64,000 bases of DNA from Halopiger xanaduensis SH-6 (GTDB lineage Archaea > Halobacteriota > Halobacteria > Halobacteriales > Natrialbaceae), in assembly GCF_000217715.1 (NCBI RefSeq), contig NC_015666.1:2926270-2990269 (forward strand). Direction: 5' to 3'. The position numbers and the translations under genes were made by a program. Position 1 is the first letter of the stretch. Every line of letters begins with the position of its first letter. Of this stretch, positions 34,656 to 42,361 are shown piece by piece. The notes beneath the pieces were generated by a model. It was not told the DNA's origin, searched no databases, and saw nothing but the letters and a program-made list of their open reading frames with translations.

Positions 34656-36356
34656 ATGCCGACGGAATCGGACACTGATTATGACCCCACACTGGGGAAC
34701 AAGTTCATCTTCGTCACCGGCGGCGTTATGTCGGGGCTCGGCAAGGGGATTACGGCCGCGAGCACCGGCCGGCTCCTGAAAAACGCCGGCTTCGACGTGA
34801 CCGCCGTGAAGATCGATCCGTATCTGAACGTCGACGCGGGGACGATGAACCCCTACCAGCACGGGGAGGTGTACGTCCTCAAGGACGGCGGCGAGGTCGA
34901 CCTCGACCTGGGGAACTACGAGCGGTTCCTCGACGTCGACATGACCTCGGACCACAACATCACCACGGGGAAAACGTACCAGCACGTCATCGAGAAGGAG
35001 CGTGCCGGCGACTACCTGGGCAAGACGGTCCAGATCATTCCCCACATCACCGACGACATCAAGCGCCGCATTCGCGAGGCGGCCGAAGGCACCGACGTCT
35101 GTATCGTCGAGGTCGGCGGCACCGTCGGTGACATCGAGGGGATGCCCTACCTCGAGGCGCTGCGCCAGTTCGCCCACGAGGAACCGGAGGAGAACGTCCT
35201 CTTTACGCACGTCACCCTCGTCCCGTACTCGAAGAACGGCGAGCAGAAGACCAAGCCCACCCAGCACTCGGTCAAGGAAGTGCGCTCGATCGGACTCCAG
35301 CCCGACATCATCGTCGGCCGCTGCGAGGACCGCCTCGAGCCCAAGACCAAGGAGAAGATCGCGCTGTTCTGCGACATTCCCACTGAAGCCGTCTTCTCCA
35401 ACCCGGACGTCGAGGACGTCTACCACGTCCCGCTGATGGTCGAGGAAGAGGGGCTCGACCAGTACGTCCTGGAGCACTTCGGGCTGGCCGACGAGGCCCT
35501 GCCGGAAGGCGAGCGCGCCAACGAGTGGCGCGAGATCGTCACCACGGACCAGACCGACGAGATCGACATCGCGCTGGTCGGCAAGTACGACCTCGAGGAC
35601 GCGTACATGTCGATCCACGAGTCGCTGAAACACGCCGGCTTCGAACTCGGCGTCGACGTCAACGTCCACTGGGTTCACGCCGACGGGATGGCCGACGCGT
35701 ACGACGACCAACTCGAGGACGTCGACGGGATCATCGTCCCCGGCGGCTTCGGGATGCGCGGCACCGAGGGGAAGATCCGGGCGGTTCAGTACGCCCGCGA
35801 GAACGACGTGCCCTTCCTCGGGCTCTGTCTGGGCTTCCAGATGGCCGTCGTCGAGTACGCCCGCAACGTGCTGGGCCTCGAGGACGCCCACTCCGCGGAG
35901 ATGGACGAGGAGACGCCCCATCCGGTCATCGACATCCTGCCCGAGCAGTACGAGGTCGAGGACATGGGCGGGACGATGCGGCTGGGCGAGCACACGACCG
36001 TCATCGAACCCGAGACGCTGGCCTACGAGCTGTACGGCGACACGTCCTGCTCGGAGCGTCACCGCCACCGCTACGAGGTCAACCCCGAGTACTTCGACCA
36101 GTTCGAGGACGAGCCGCTGACGTTCTCGGGCACCGCCGGCAACCGGATGGAGATCCTCGAGCACGAGGACCACCCGTTCTTCTTCGGGACGCAGTTCCAC
36201 CCCGAGTACAAGTCCCGACCCGGCCAGCCGAGCCCGCCGTTCGTCGGCCTGGTCGAGTCCGTCCTCGAGCAGACCGGCGCCGGCGCCGACGCGGTCGAAA
36301 CGGAGACCGCCGAGACCGACGCGGACACCGACGCCGAAACGGAGGTCACCCACTGA
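34656..36356 (+). CDS. pyrG: CTP synthase
   Basis: A 566-residue glutamine-hydrolysing enzyme that makes CTP from UTP. The amidoligase domain opens with '[21 protein letters not shown]' (P-loop) and has '[20 protein letters not shown]' and '[11 protein letters not shown]'. The class I glutaminase domain (about 300-545) has the oxyanion '[13 protein letters not shown]', the nucleophile Cys in '[13 protein letters not shown]' and His/Glu in '[11 protein letters not shown]'. An acidic tail ends the protein. The stop overlaps the guaA start by one base (TGATG). I start at ATG 34656 ([11 protein letters not shown]). Confidence 0.95.
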   Translation: MPTESDTDYDPTLGNKFIFVTGGVMSGLGKGITAASTGRLLKNAGFDVTAVKIDPYLNVDAGTMNPYQHGEVYVLKDGGEVDLDLGNYERFLDVDMTSDHNITTGKTYQHVIEKERAGDYLGKTVQIIPHITDDIKRRIREAAEGTDVCIVEVGGTVGDIEGMPYLEALRQFAHEEPEENVLFTHVTLVPYSKNGEQKTKPTQHSVKEVRSIGLQPDIIVGRCEDRLEPKTKEKIALFCDIPTEAVFSNPDVEDVYHVPLMVEEEGLDQYVLEHFGLADEALPEGERANEWREIVTTDQTDEIDIALVGKYDLEDAYMSIHESLKHAGFELGVDVNVHWVHADGMADAYDDQLEDVDGIIVPGGFGMRGTEGKIRAVQYARENDVPFLGLCLGFQMAVVEYARNVLGLEDAHSAEMDEETPHPVIDILPEQYEVEDMGGTMRLGEHTTVIEPETLAYELYGDTSCSERHRHRYEVNPEYFDQFEDEPLTFSGTAGNRMEILEHEDHPFFFGTQFHPEYKSRPGQPSPPFVGLVESVLEQTGAGADAVETETAETDADTDAETEVTH

Positions 36357-37273
36357 TGGTAGACACAGACACGTTCGTTCCGGACGCAGTCGCAGAGATC
36401 GAAGACGAAATCGGCGACGAAAACGCCGTCATCGCCCTTTCGGGCGGAGTCGACTCCTCGGTCGCCGCCGCGCTGGCCTACGAGGCCATCGGCGACCGGC
36501 TGACACCGGTCTACGTCGACACCGGCCTCATGCGCAAGGGCGAGACCGACCAGATCCGCGAGACCTTCGACTACATGGAGTCGCTGCGGATCGTCGAGGC
36601 CCAGGACCGGTTCCTCGAGGCCTTAGAGGGCGTCACCGACCCCGAGGAGAAGCGAGAGATCATCGGCGAGCAGTTCATCCGCGAGTTCGAGCGCGAGGCC
36701 AAGGACGCCGACGCCGACTACCTCGTGCAGGGGACGATCTACCCCGACCGCATCGAGAGCGAGGGCGGGATCAAGTCCCACCACAACGTCGGCGGGCTCC
36801 CCGACGTCGTCGAGTTCGAGGGGATCGTCGAACCCGTCCGCGACCTCTACAAGGACGAGGTCCGCGAGGTCGCCCGCCACCTCGGCTTAGAGGAGATCGT
36901 CGCCGAGCGGATGCCGTTCCCCGGCCCCGGCCTCGCGGTTCGGGTGATCGGCGAGGTCACCGAGGAGAAACTCGAGGTCGCCCGCGAGGCCAACCACGTC
37001 GTCGAGGAGGAACTCGAGGAGTACGAGCCGTGGCAGGCCCTCGCGGCAGTGATCGGCAAGGCGACGGGCGTCAAGGGCGACAACCGCGTCCACGGCTGGG
37101 TCGTCTCCGTGCGCTCGGTCGAGTCCCGCGACGGGATGACCGCCCGCGCCCAGGAGATCGACTGGGAGACCCTCCAGCGCATCCAGTCCCGGATCACGGG
37201 GACCAACGAAAACGTCGCCCGCGTCGTCTACGACGTGACGCACAAACCGCCCGCGACGATCGAGTACGAATGA
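36356..37273 (+). CDS. guaAB: GMP synthase, ATP-pyrophosphatase subunit
   Basis: A 305-residue subunit that adenylates XMP and adds ammonia to give GMP. The PP-loop is '[14 protein letters not shown]', followed by '[13 protein letters not shown]', '[13 protein letters not shown]', '[13 protein letters not shown]', '[18 protein letters not shown]' and the dimerisation domain ending '[13 protein letters not shown]'. As in most archaea the glutaminase is a separate protein, and its gene is not in this window. The gene is sandwiched by overlaps with pyrG (1 base) and the small gene downstream (4 bases), so three proteins come from one tightly coupled message. Confidence 0.95.
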   Translation: MVDTDTFVPDAVAEIEDEIGDENAVIALSGGVDSSVAAALAYEAIGDRLTPVYVDTGLMRKGETDQIRETFDYMESLRIVEAQDRFLEALEGVTDPEEKREIIGEQFIREFEREAKDADADYLVQGTIYPDRIESEGGIKSHHNVGGLPDVVEFEGIVEPVRDLYKDEVREVARHLGLEEIVAERMPFPGPGLAVRVIGEVTEEKLEVAREANHVVEEELEEYEPWQALAAVIGKATGVKGDNRVHGWVVSVRSVESRDGMTARAQEIDWETLQRIQSRITGTNENVARVVYDVTHKPPATIEYE

Positions 37274-37611
37274 GCGAGGCGTCCAAAACTACGCGAGCGA
37301 TCGTCGCCGGCCCCGACGCCGACGGCATCGGCGAGGCCCTCGAGAATGAGGGCGTCGCGGTCACGCGCCTCGAGGGTGTCATCTCGCGCCCGCAACTCGA
37401 GGAGGCGGGCATCGTCGACGCCGACCTGTACGTCCTGACCGACGTCGGGCAGGCGACGACGATTCCGATCGTCTGCGACCTCACCGACGACATTCGGACG
37501 GTCGTCTACACCGAGGATTCGATCCCGGAGTTCGTCAAGGCGCAACTCGATATCGCGGTCGACCCGAAGTTGCTCGCGCCGGCGATCGTCGCCGAGGAAC
37601 TGCTCGGTTGA
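37270..37611 (+). CDS. DUF7126-type small protein in the pyrG-guaA operon
   Basis: A 113-residue soluble protein with a Rossmann-like alternation ('[29 protein letters not shown]', '[22 protein letters not shown]', '[36 protein letters not shown]'). Members are often labelled 'CTP synthetase' in haloarchaeal genomes, but the protein carries none of the PyrG catalytic motifs. Its start overlaps the guaA stop by four bases. That strict coupling suggests a role in nucleotide amidation or its control, which is inference only. Confidence 0.8.
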   Translation: MSEASKTTRAIVAGPDADGIGEALENEGVAVTRLEGVISRPQLEEAGIVDADLYVLTDVGQATTIPIVCDLTDDIRTVVYTEDSIPEFVKAQLDIAVDPKLLAPAIVAEELLG

Positions 37612-37739
37612 GCGTCGCACCGTCGGCCGCCGGCCGTTGGCCGTTCCCGACTGCCGTTTTTGCGTGCCCTAATTGTCAGTTGCAGTTAGATGCTAGCCAT
37701 GAACGTTCTCGAGGACGATTTCGGCGGATTAAATCCGAG

Positions 37740-37746
37740 TTAAATT
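37740..37746 (+). promoter_or_regulatory. candidate TATA box of the structured RNA
   Basis: The AT-rich GTTAAATTC centred at 37743 is preceded by a palindromic CGGATTAAATCCG (37725-37737). Either could be a TATA element. From the first, transcription would start near 37766-37770, directly before the first hairpin of the candidate RNA. Confidence 0.4.
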
Positions 37747-37765
37747 CGGGAGAATTCGGCGTAAG

Positions 37766-37996
37766 AAGGGTATACCGTCGCCCCCGTTCAAGTAGGTCCC
37801 ACCCCTACGAACGGGTGGAGGTCGACGGGTCACTTCCACCGTAGGCACCCACGCCTGTTCCCGTGACTTCCAGCAATCCCACCACAGCACCCTTCCCCAC
37901 CATTGCCGTACCGTTCCGACGCGGGCTGCTGCACCGGCCCGGGTCACTCCTTGCGGTTCTGGCATCCCGGGGCGCCACCGCGCCTCGGGCGATTTT
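37766..37996 (+). ncRNA. candidate structured non-coding RNA, about 230 nt, family unknown
   Basis: This gene-free region between convergent genes folds into a chain of helices. I: CCCGTTC (37783-37789) plus GTAGG (37792-37796) pair with CCTAC (37804-37808) plus GAACGGG (37809-37815), leaving a two-base AA bulge; the outer CCGTCG (37775-37780) pairs with CGACGG (37823-37828). II: GTCAC (37829-37833) with GTGAC (37863-37867), enclosing GTAGGC/GCCTGT (37841-37846/37853-37858). III: GCAAT/ATTGC (37873-37877/37902-37906). IV: CGGGC/GCCCG (37922-37926/37937-37941) inside ACCG/CGGT (37910-37913/37954-37957). It ends in a terminator-like hairpin. The G-U pairs in helix II and in the terminator work only on the plus strand, which sets the direction. 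It lacks the RNase P core and SRP helix-8 motifs that I know. Expression is not shown. Confidence 0.5.
37966..37996 (+). terminator. intrinsic-terminator-like hairpin at the end of the candidate RNA
   Basis: CCCGGGGCGC (37966-37975) pairs over ten positions with GCGCCTCGGG (37980-37989), including one G-U pair, around the loop CACC. Four Ts follow at 37993-37996. Read from the other strand the G-U pair would be a C-A mismatch, so the structure belongs to plus-strand RNA. Confidence 0.6.
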
Positions 37997-37997
37997 A

Positions 37998-38025
37998 CCT
38001 CTCGCGAGCGACGTCGCTCTCGAGG
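37998..38025. terminator. palindrome between convergent transcripts
   Basis: GAGCGACGTCGCTC (38006-38019) is a perfect 14-base palindrome flanked by CCTC and GAGG. It starts 8 bases after the stop codon of the minus-strand cyclo-ligase gene (38033). It may end or stabilise that transcript and block read-through from both sides. It has no T-run on the minus strand. Confidence 0.4.
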
Positions 38026-38032
38026 TACTTCC

Positions 38033-38749
38033 TCAGTCAGCCGATGGCTGGAGCCGCTCGAGGATCGGAATCTCCGCGAGTCGCTCCTCGCTCAACTCGT
38101 CCCACTCGAGAACCGTCGGTTTCGCGTTCTCCGTTGCACCCGTCTCGAGCGTCCGCTCGGGCGTGACGATCAAATCCATCGGCACGTCGTGTGACGAGAG
38201 CGGGACGGCCTCGTCGACGACCTGCAGTTCGTGGACCGTCGTCGCGGTGACCGTCGAATCGTCGACGAGGTCGAACTCGCCGAGGATCGCGAACTCGAGG
38301 TCGCTGTACCCCTCGCCCTTGCCGATCCGCGCACCGTCCTCGGTGACGGCGACGCTGCCGGAGACGATCAGATCGATCGGCTCGACGTCCTCCGGGTGGA
38401 CCGGCACGCCGGCCTCCGAGGAGCCGCCGACCGTCGTCGCGTGATCGATGTCGTCGACGTCGTCGGGATCGAGTCGGAGGAAACACTGTTCGTCGCGAAG
38501 CCGCGGGACGGCCATGTAAACGGTCTTCCCCTGCCGGAGCGCGGCCCGCCGCACGGGCAACTGCGGCGCGTCAGGGTTGGCCTTGACGACGTCGGCCTCC
38601 TGCCAAGCGTCGGTCTCTTGGAGTCGGTCCGCCGCTTCGTCCGCGCCGGCGAAGTTCGGGATGCGTCCGTGGGGCGGGAACGGAAACCGCGCCTCGCCGC
38701 CGTCCTCGAGTTCGTCCCAGATGCGCTCGCGGAGCGCCTGCTTGTCCAT
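38033..38749 (-). CDS. 5-formyltetrahydrofolate cyclo-ligase family protein
   Basis: A 238-residue protein that would convert 5-formyltetrahydrofolate to 5,10-methenyltetrahydrofolate with ATP. Family-like parts are the N-terminal 'MDKQALRERIWDELEDGG', 'LRQGKTVYMAVPRLRDEQCFLRL', 'DLIVSGSVAVTEDGARIGKGEGYSDLEFAIL', which corresponds to the conserved G-x-G-x-G-Y-D nucleotide loop, and 'HELQVVDEAVPLSSHDVPMDLIVTPERTL'. The loop has 'GKGEGYSDLE', the variant common in archaea. It may serve folate-dependent one-carbon metabolism together with the formyl-transferring PurN-PurH protein at 51 kb. Confidence 0.85.
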   Translation of the reverse strand: MDKQALRERIWDELEDGGEARFPFPPHGRIPNFAGADEAADRLQETDAWQEADVVKANPDAPQLPVRRAALRQGKTVYMAVPRLRDEQCFLRLDPDDVDDIDHATTVGGSSEAGVPVHPEDVEPIDLIVSGSVAVTEDGARIGKGEGYSDLEFAILGEFDLVDDSTVTATTVHELQVVDEAVPLSSHDVPMDLIVTPERTLETGATENAKPTVLEWDELSEERLAEIPILERLQPSAD

Positions 38750-38815
38750 ACCGACCCTTGCGTCCGCTCCTACTAGTACCTCGAGGGACCGACTCCGTTC
38801 GGCGCCGGTACGTAG

Positions 38816-39427
38816 CTAGGAGCCGGCCGAGGGGCTGCCGTTACCGTTGCCGTTCTCGTCGGGTCCGTCGTCGTCCTCCGTCTCGTCATCCTCGACGCGC
38901 GCGAGGTCGACGAGATAGCCCGCTTCGGGGAGGATGATCTCCTCCGTCGCGAGTCGGGCCGCCTCGGCGTTCCCCGGGAGGCAGAACACGGGTTTCCCCT
39001 CGGCGACGCCGGCCAGCGTGCGCGCAGCGATAACGCGGGTGCCGACCTCCTCGTAGGCGAGCGAGGTGAACACCTCGCTGAAGGCGGTCAGTTCCTTGTC
39101 CAGCAGCGTCTCGACGGCCTCGATGACGACGTCGTCCGGTTCGACGCTCGTCCCGCCCGCCGTTACGACGAGGTCGACGTCGTCCCGTTCGATCATGCGC
39201 AGGATGGTCGACTGCACCCGGTCGTGGCTCGGGGCGATGTGCTCCCGCGTCGCGAGGTCGAAATCGGCTCCCTCGAGCGCCTCCTCGACCGCCGTTCCGG
39301 CCGGATCGTCGTCGAGCGACCGGTTCGCGGCGATCGTCACGATACTCGCACCGAGCGGTGACTCCTCGTCCTCGAGTGCCGCCTCGCTCGCGGACTCGGC
39401 GTCCGTCTCGGACTCGTGCTCGCTCAT
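38816..39427 (-). CDS. moaB: MoaB/Mog-type molybdopterin biosynthesis protein
   Basis: A 203-residue protein of the MoaB/MogA fold, which adenylates molybdopterin before molybdenum or tungsten insertion. The core is 'VVTAGGTSVEPDDVVIEAVETLLDKELTAFSEVFTSLAYEEVGTRVIAARTLAGVAEGKPVFCLPGNAEAARLATEEIILPE', where the usual 'GGTG' is 'GGTS' and the C-terminal 'LPGN' substrate loop is intact. Acidic tails flank the domain. The start at ATG 39427 (MSEHESETD) avoids an unlikely Arg-rich extension. It is divergent from the dehydrogenase gene. Confidence 0.85.
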   Translation of the reverse strand: MSEHESETDAESASEAALEDEESPLGASIVTIAANRSLDDDPAGTAVEEALEGADFDLATREHIAPSHDRVQSTILRMIERDDVDLVVTAGGTSVEPDDVVIEAVETLLDKELTAFSEVFTSLAYEEVGTRVIAARTLAGVAEGKPVFCLPGNAEAARLATEEIILPEAGYLVDLARVEDDETEDDDGPDENGNGNGSPSAGS

Positions 39428-39532
39428 ACCCCGCTTTCGGCGGCCGAGCGGAAAACGCTGCCCTCCCCGTCCCGTCGCTTCGGGCGACGGGAGGCCGTCC
39501 GGCGCAGCGGCGTCGAGTTCTCCTACCCACAA

Positions 39533-39539
39533 TTATAAA
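39533..39539 (+). promoter_or_regulatory. TATA box of the alcohol dehydrogenase gene
   Basis: TTATAAA lies 25-31 bases before the ATG at 39564, a textbook haloarchaeal position for a leaderless mRNA. Confidence 0.65.
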
Positions 39540-39563
39540 TGACAAATCCGTCTGCTACCGTGT

Positions 39564-40604
39564 ATGCAGGCGGTAAAAATTACCGAACACGGCGATACCG
39601 ATGTCATCGAGTACGGCGAGTATCCCGACCCCGAGGTCGGTCGCGACGAGGTGCTCGTCGACGTCAAAGCCGGCGCGCTCAACCACCTCGACGTCTGGGT
39701 CCGCCGCGGACTGCCGACGCTTTCCCTCGAGATGCCCCACGTGCCCGGCAGCGACGCGGCCGGCGTCGTCGAGGAGGTCGGCGCCGACGTCTCCCGGTTC
39801 GAGCCGGGCGACCGCGTCGCGGTCACCGCCGGCGTCAGCTGCGGCGAGTGCGAGTTCTGCCGTGACGGCGACCCCACCCTCTGCGTCAACTTCCACCTGC
39901 TGGGCGAGCACGTCACCGGGGTCCACTCCGAATACGCCGCCGTTTCCGAGGACAACCTGATCCCCGTTCCCGATGGCGTCGACTGGGTCACCGCCGGCGC
40001 GTCCTCGCTGGTCTTCCAGACCGCCTGGCGGATGCTGATCGACCGCGTCGATCTCGAGGCCGGCGAGTCGGTGCTGGTGCTGGGCGCCAGCGGCGGCGTC
40101 GGTCACGCGGCCCTCCAGATCGCCGACTACGCGGGGGCGGAGGTCTACGCCACCGGTAGCACCGACGAGAAACTCGAGTACGCCCGCGCGCACGGCGCGG
40201 ACCACGTCGTCAACTACGAGGAGCGAAACTTCGCGGACTGGATCCGAGAGGAGACGGGCAAGCGCGGCGTCGACGTCGTCGTCGACTACATCGGCGCCGG
40301 CACCTGGCGCGATTCGATCAAGAGCCTGGCCAATAACGGGCGGTTGGTCACCTGCGGCGGCACCGCGGGCGGCAACCCCGAGACGGACATTCCGCGGATC
40401 TTCTGGAACCAGCTCCACATTATCGGGTCGACGATGGGCTCGCCGGGGCAGGTCGACGACGTGATGGAACTCGTCTGGGACGGCACCTTCGAGCCCGCGA
40501 TCCGCGAGGTGCTCCCGATGAGCGAGACGGCCCGCGCCCACGAGATCATCGAGCAGCGCGAGGGCTTCGGCAAGGTCGTCGTGCGGCCGGACAGCGAACT
40601 GTAG
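39564..40604 (+). CDS. zinc-dependent alcohol dehydrogenase (MDR family)
   Basis: A 346-residue medium-chain dehydrogenase/reductase. Catalytic-zinc and GroES-like elements are 'GALNHLDVWVRRG' and 'HVPGSDAAGVVEEVG', and the structural-zinc segment 'CGECEFCRDGDPTLC' holds four cysteines. The Rossmann nucleotide motif is 'VLVLGASGGVGHAALQIADYAGA'. In place of the first Cys of classical ADHs there is 'LNHLD', as in many quinone-oxidoreductase-like members, so catalytic zinc binding is uncertain. The substrate is unknown. It is monocistronic with its own TATA box. Confidence 0.88.
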   Translation: MQAVKITEHGDTDVIEYGEYPDPEVGRDEVLVDVKAGALNHLDVWVRRGLPTLSLEMPHVPGSDAAGVVEEVGADVSRFEPGDRVAVTAGVSCGECEFCRDGDPTLCVNFHLLGEHVTGVHSEYAAVSEDNLIPVPDGVDWVTAGASSLVFQTAWRMLIDRVDLEAGESVLVLGASGGVGHAALQIADYAGAEVYATGSTDEKLEYARAHGADHVVNYEERNFADWIREETGKRGVDVVVDYIGAGTWRDSIKSLANNGRLVTCGGTAGGNPETDIPRIFWNQLHIIGSTMGSPGQVDDVMELVWDGTFEPAIREVLPMSETARAHEIIEQREGFGKVVVRPDSEL

Positions 40605-40821
40605 GACGATCGGTACGTAGACGCCCTCGCGGAGATTCCGTTCAGTAGCGGCGGAAGCCGTGCCGCTGCGGTCAAGCGGCGAGTGCTGCACCCGCGAGTG
40701 ACCAACGGGAGCGAGCGGCCTTTTTCATCGAAGTTTTTGCGCTGAGTGGTGAGCGAACCCGAAGTGGAAAAAGTTCGGATGGAACCGTGAGGACTTTCAC
40801 CACGCCCCCGCAACTCCCGCT

Positions 40822-41176
40822 GTGACCTCGAGCGACGACGGCGGCTACGTGCACGATCCCGCGGCGTTCGACGAGGACGGCGAGCGCCGCGAGACCGCCG
40901 CCAGCGCGGATGCCGACGCCGCAGCGGCCGGCGAGCGCGCGACCGATTCCGACCGGGACGATTGGGTCGAAGACCATCCATCCCGGGCTGGTCGACCGCG
41001 AGTTCGACTGGCGCGGCTGGACCCTCGTCGGCGTCATCGTCTTCGCCTTCCTGATCGCGCCGGCCACGATCATCCTGCTACCGCCGGCGGACTACCTGTT
41101 CGCGCTGTTGATTCTGCCGCTCGCTCCGGCCGTTTTGCTCGCGCTGACGGCGGTCTGGGCGACGGTTCGTCCCTGA
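40822..41176 (+). pseudogene. small membrane-protein gene broken by a 4-base duplication
   Basis: From GTG 40822 the frame gives an acidic N-terminus ending '...SDRDDWVED' (51 residues). The expected continuation 'HPGLVDREFDWRGWTLVGVIVFAF...' with two membrane helices lies in another frame and ends at 41176. At the junction the DNA reads CATCCATC (40975-40982). Removing one CATC restores a single frame of about 115 residues: acidic cytoplasmic part, D-W-R-G-W motif, two helices. The break is therefore a recent tandem duplication or a sequencing error. Without correction the first frame runs on through unrelated Arg-rich sequence to 41214. Confidence 0.7.
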
Positions 41177-41230
41177 CGGTACTGCTGCTGCTGACGCTGT
41201 TACGTCGCTGCTAAAAACGAGTCCGAGCTC

Positions 41231-41548
41231 TTACGCCCGGCTCTCGAGTACCGATTCGAGCTGGTCGATAGCGGTCGATCCGTGTTCGACGTCCTCGTCC
41301 GGCGCGTCAGCGCGGTCGAGGTAGTCGGTCAGTAGCTCCCGGAGCCGTCGCGCCTGGTAACCGGTGAGGGTCGCGGTTTCGCCCTCAGACTCGAGGGCAT
41401 CGAATACGTCGATCGTCCAGGTCGGCGGCTCGTCGCCCTCGTCGATCAGTTCGTCGACGCGGGTCACGATGGCGTGGTGGGCGATCCATTGCTCGTCCGT
41501 TCCGAGCTCGACTTCGTGCGTCTCGGTTTCCGGTGATGGGGAACTCAT
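41231..41548 (-). CDS. conserved haloarchaeal protein, unknown function
   Basis: A 105-residue acidic soluble protein (MSSPSPETETHEVELGTDEQWIAHHAIV...). It has the segments 'WTIDVFDALESEGETATLTGYQARRLRELLTDYLDRADAP', a helix-rich pattern shared by short haloarchaeal proteins (DUF7853-like). No catalytic motif or cysteines are seen, and function is unknown. It converges on the broken membrane-protein gene. Confidence 0.7.
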   Translation of the reverse strand: MSSPSPETETHEVELGTDEQWIAHHAIVTRVDELIDEGDEPPTWTIDVFDALESEGETATLTGYQARRLRELLTDYLDRADAPDEDVEHGSTAIDQLESVLESRA

Positions 41549-41713
41549 TTCGTCACACGGACCGATTCCGTTGGTCCTCGCCCGACGCTACGAACGGGGG
41601 TGTAATAAGCCTTGTTGCTTGCTATCCAGTAACATGGCTAATGCAGTCGATCGGTTTCCGACCCGAGCAGTCGATCGCGCTGAAAACGGTGCGCAGTAGC
41701 GAAACGGTCGTCG

Positions 41714-42277
41714 TTACTCCCGAACGTCGCGCCGCATGGCGATTTCGAACCACGGGCAGAGTCGAAGCTGCCGGTACCACTCCGGATTCGAGTGCAGTCG
41801 CTCGTAGGGGACCCACATCAGCCCCGCGACCTCGTCCTCGTTGGGATCGAGGGTCCGGTCGTTCAGCGTCACTTTGAGGACGGCACAGACCTCGTGCTCG
41901 ACGCCCTCGTTCTCGAAGTAGCGCTTGTACTCGAAGCGATCGGTCAGGCGCAGGTCGTCGTACTGGTCCGGTGTGATGCCCAGTTCCTCCTCGAGGCGCT
42001 GGCGGGTCGCTTCCTCCTGGCTCTGGCCCTCGACGGGGTGGGAGGCGACGGTGCCGTCCCAGTAGGTACACCAGAGGCGCTTGTCGGGCGCTCGCTGTGC
42101 GAGCAGGATGTTGCCCTCGCCGTCGAACACGAGCGACGTGAACGCGCGGTGCCGAATCCCGTCCCCGGTGTGGGCCTCGAGGCGGTTGACGAGTTCGATC
42201 TCGTTGTCGTCGGCGTCGACGGCGATCACGTCCTGTCCGGCGTTCTCGTGTTGCAGGTTGTCCTGCTGCGAACTCAT
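41714..42277 (-). CDS. idi: isopentenyl-diphosphate delta-isomerase type 1, atypical active site
   Basis: A 187-residue Nudix-fold isomerase that would interconvert IPP and DMAPP for archaeal ether lipids. It keeps the metal His residues ('EAHTGDGIRHRAFTSLVF'), the Nudix-like 'SQEEATRQRLEEELGI' and the catalytic Glu in 'VEHEVCAVL'. The cysteine that starts the reaction in E. coli and human enzymes (W-T-N-x-V-C-G-H-P) is replaced: here the loop reads W-D-G-T-V-A-S-H-P. A Cys occurs instead in 'LRLCPWFEI', near the C-terminus, where the canonical enzyme has another active-site loop. The family assignment is firm; the mechanism is open. Confidence 0.85.
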   Translation of the reverse strand: MSSQQDNLQHENAGQDVIAVDADDNEIELVNRLEAHTGDGIRHRAFTSLVFDGEGNILLAQRAPDKRLWCTYWDGTVASHPVEGQSQEEATRQRLEEELGITPDQYDDLRLTDRFEYKRYFENEGVEHEVCAVLKVTLNDRTLDPNEDEVAGLMWVPYERLHSNPEWYRQLRLCPWFEIAMRRDVRE

Positions 42278-42361
42278 ACCTCCACAATTACGGTGACTCT
42301 TGAAACCAGTATCGTCTTCTCGCCGCCGCAGCGTCGAATTGTCCTCACCGTGGTGCCCCGT

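Noticed and set aside
34401-36353. 650-codon minus-strand frame opposite pyrG
   Set aside because: pyrG on the plus strand is complete with all catalytic motifs; the minus-strand product is a shadow of its codon bias.
37729-37965. 78-codon minus-strand frame across the candidate RNA
   Set aside because: The product is basic, with Trp/Arg runs and no family. The wobble-pair pattern and terminator favour a plus-strand RNA instead.
37612-38032. RNase P RNA or SRP RNA in the guaA-cyclo-ligase gap
   Set aside because: I looked for the RNase P GAGGAAAGTCC core and the SRP helix-8 GGAAGG-type motif on both strands and found neither. Only a covariance search could settle it.
40605-40821. Mobile-element remnant before the broken membrane-protein gene
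   Set aside because: The region has an imperfect GCGAGTGACC/GGAGCGAGCGGCC style sequence that recalls degenerate haloarchaeal repeats (similar to about 26412-26445). I could not define ends, arms or an encoded protein.
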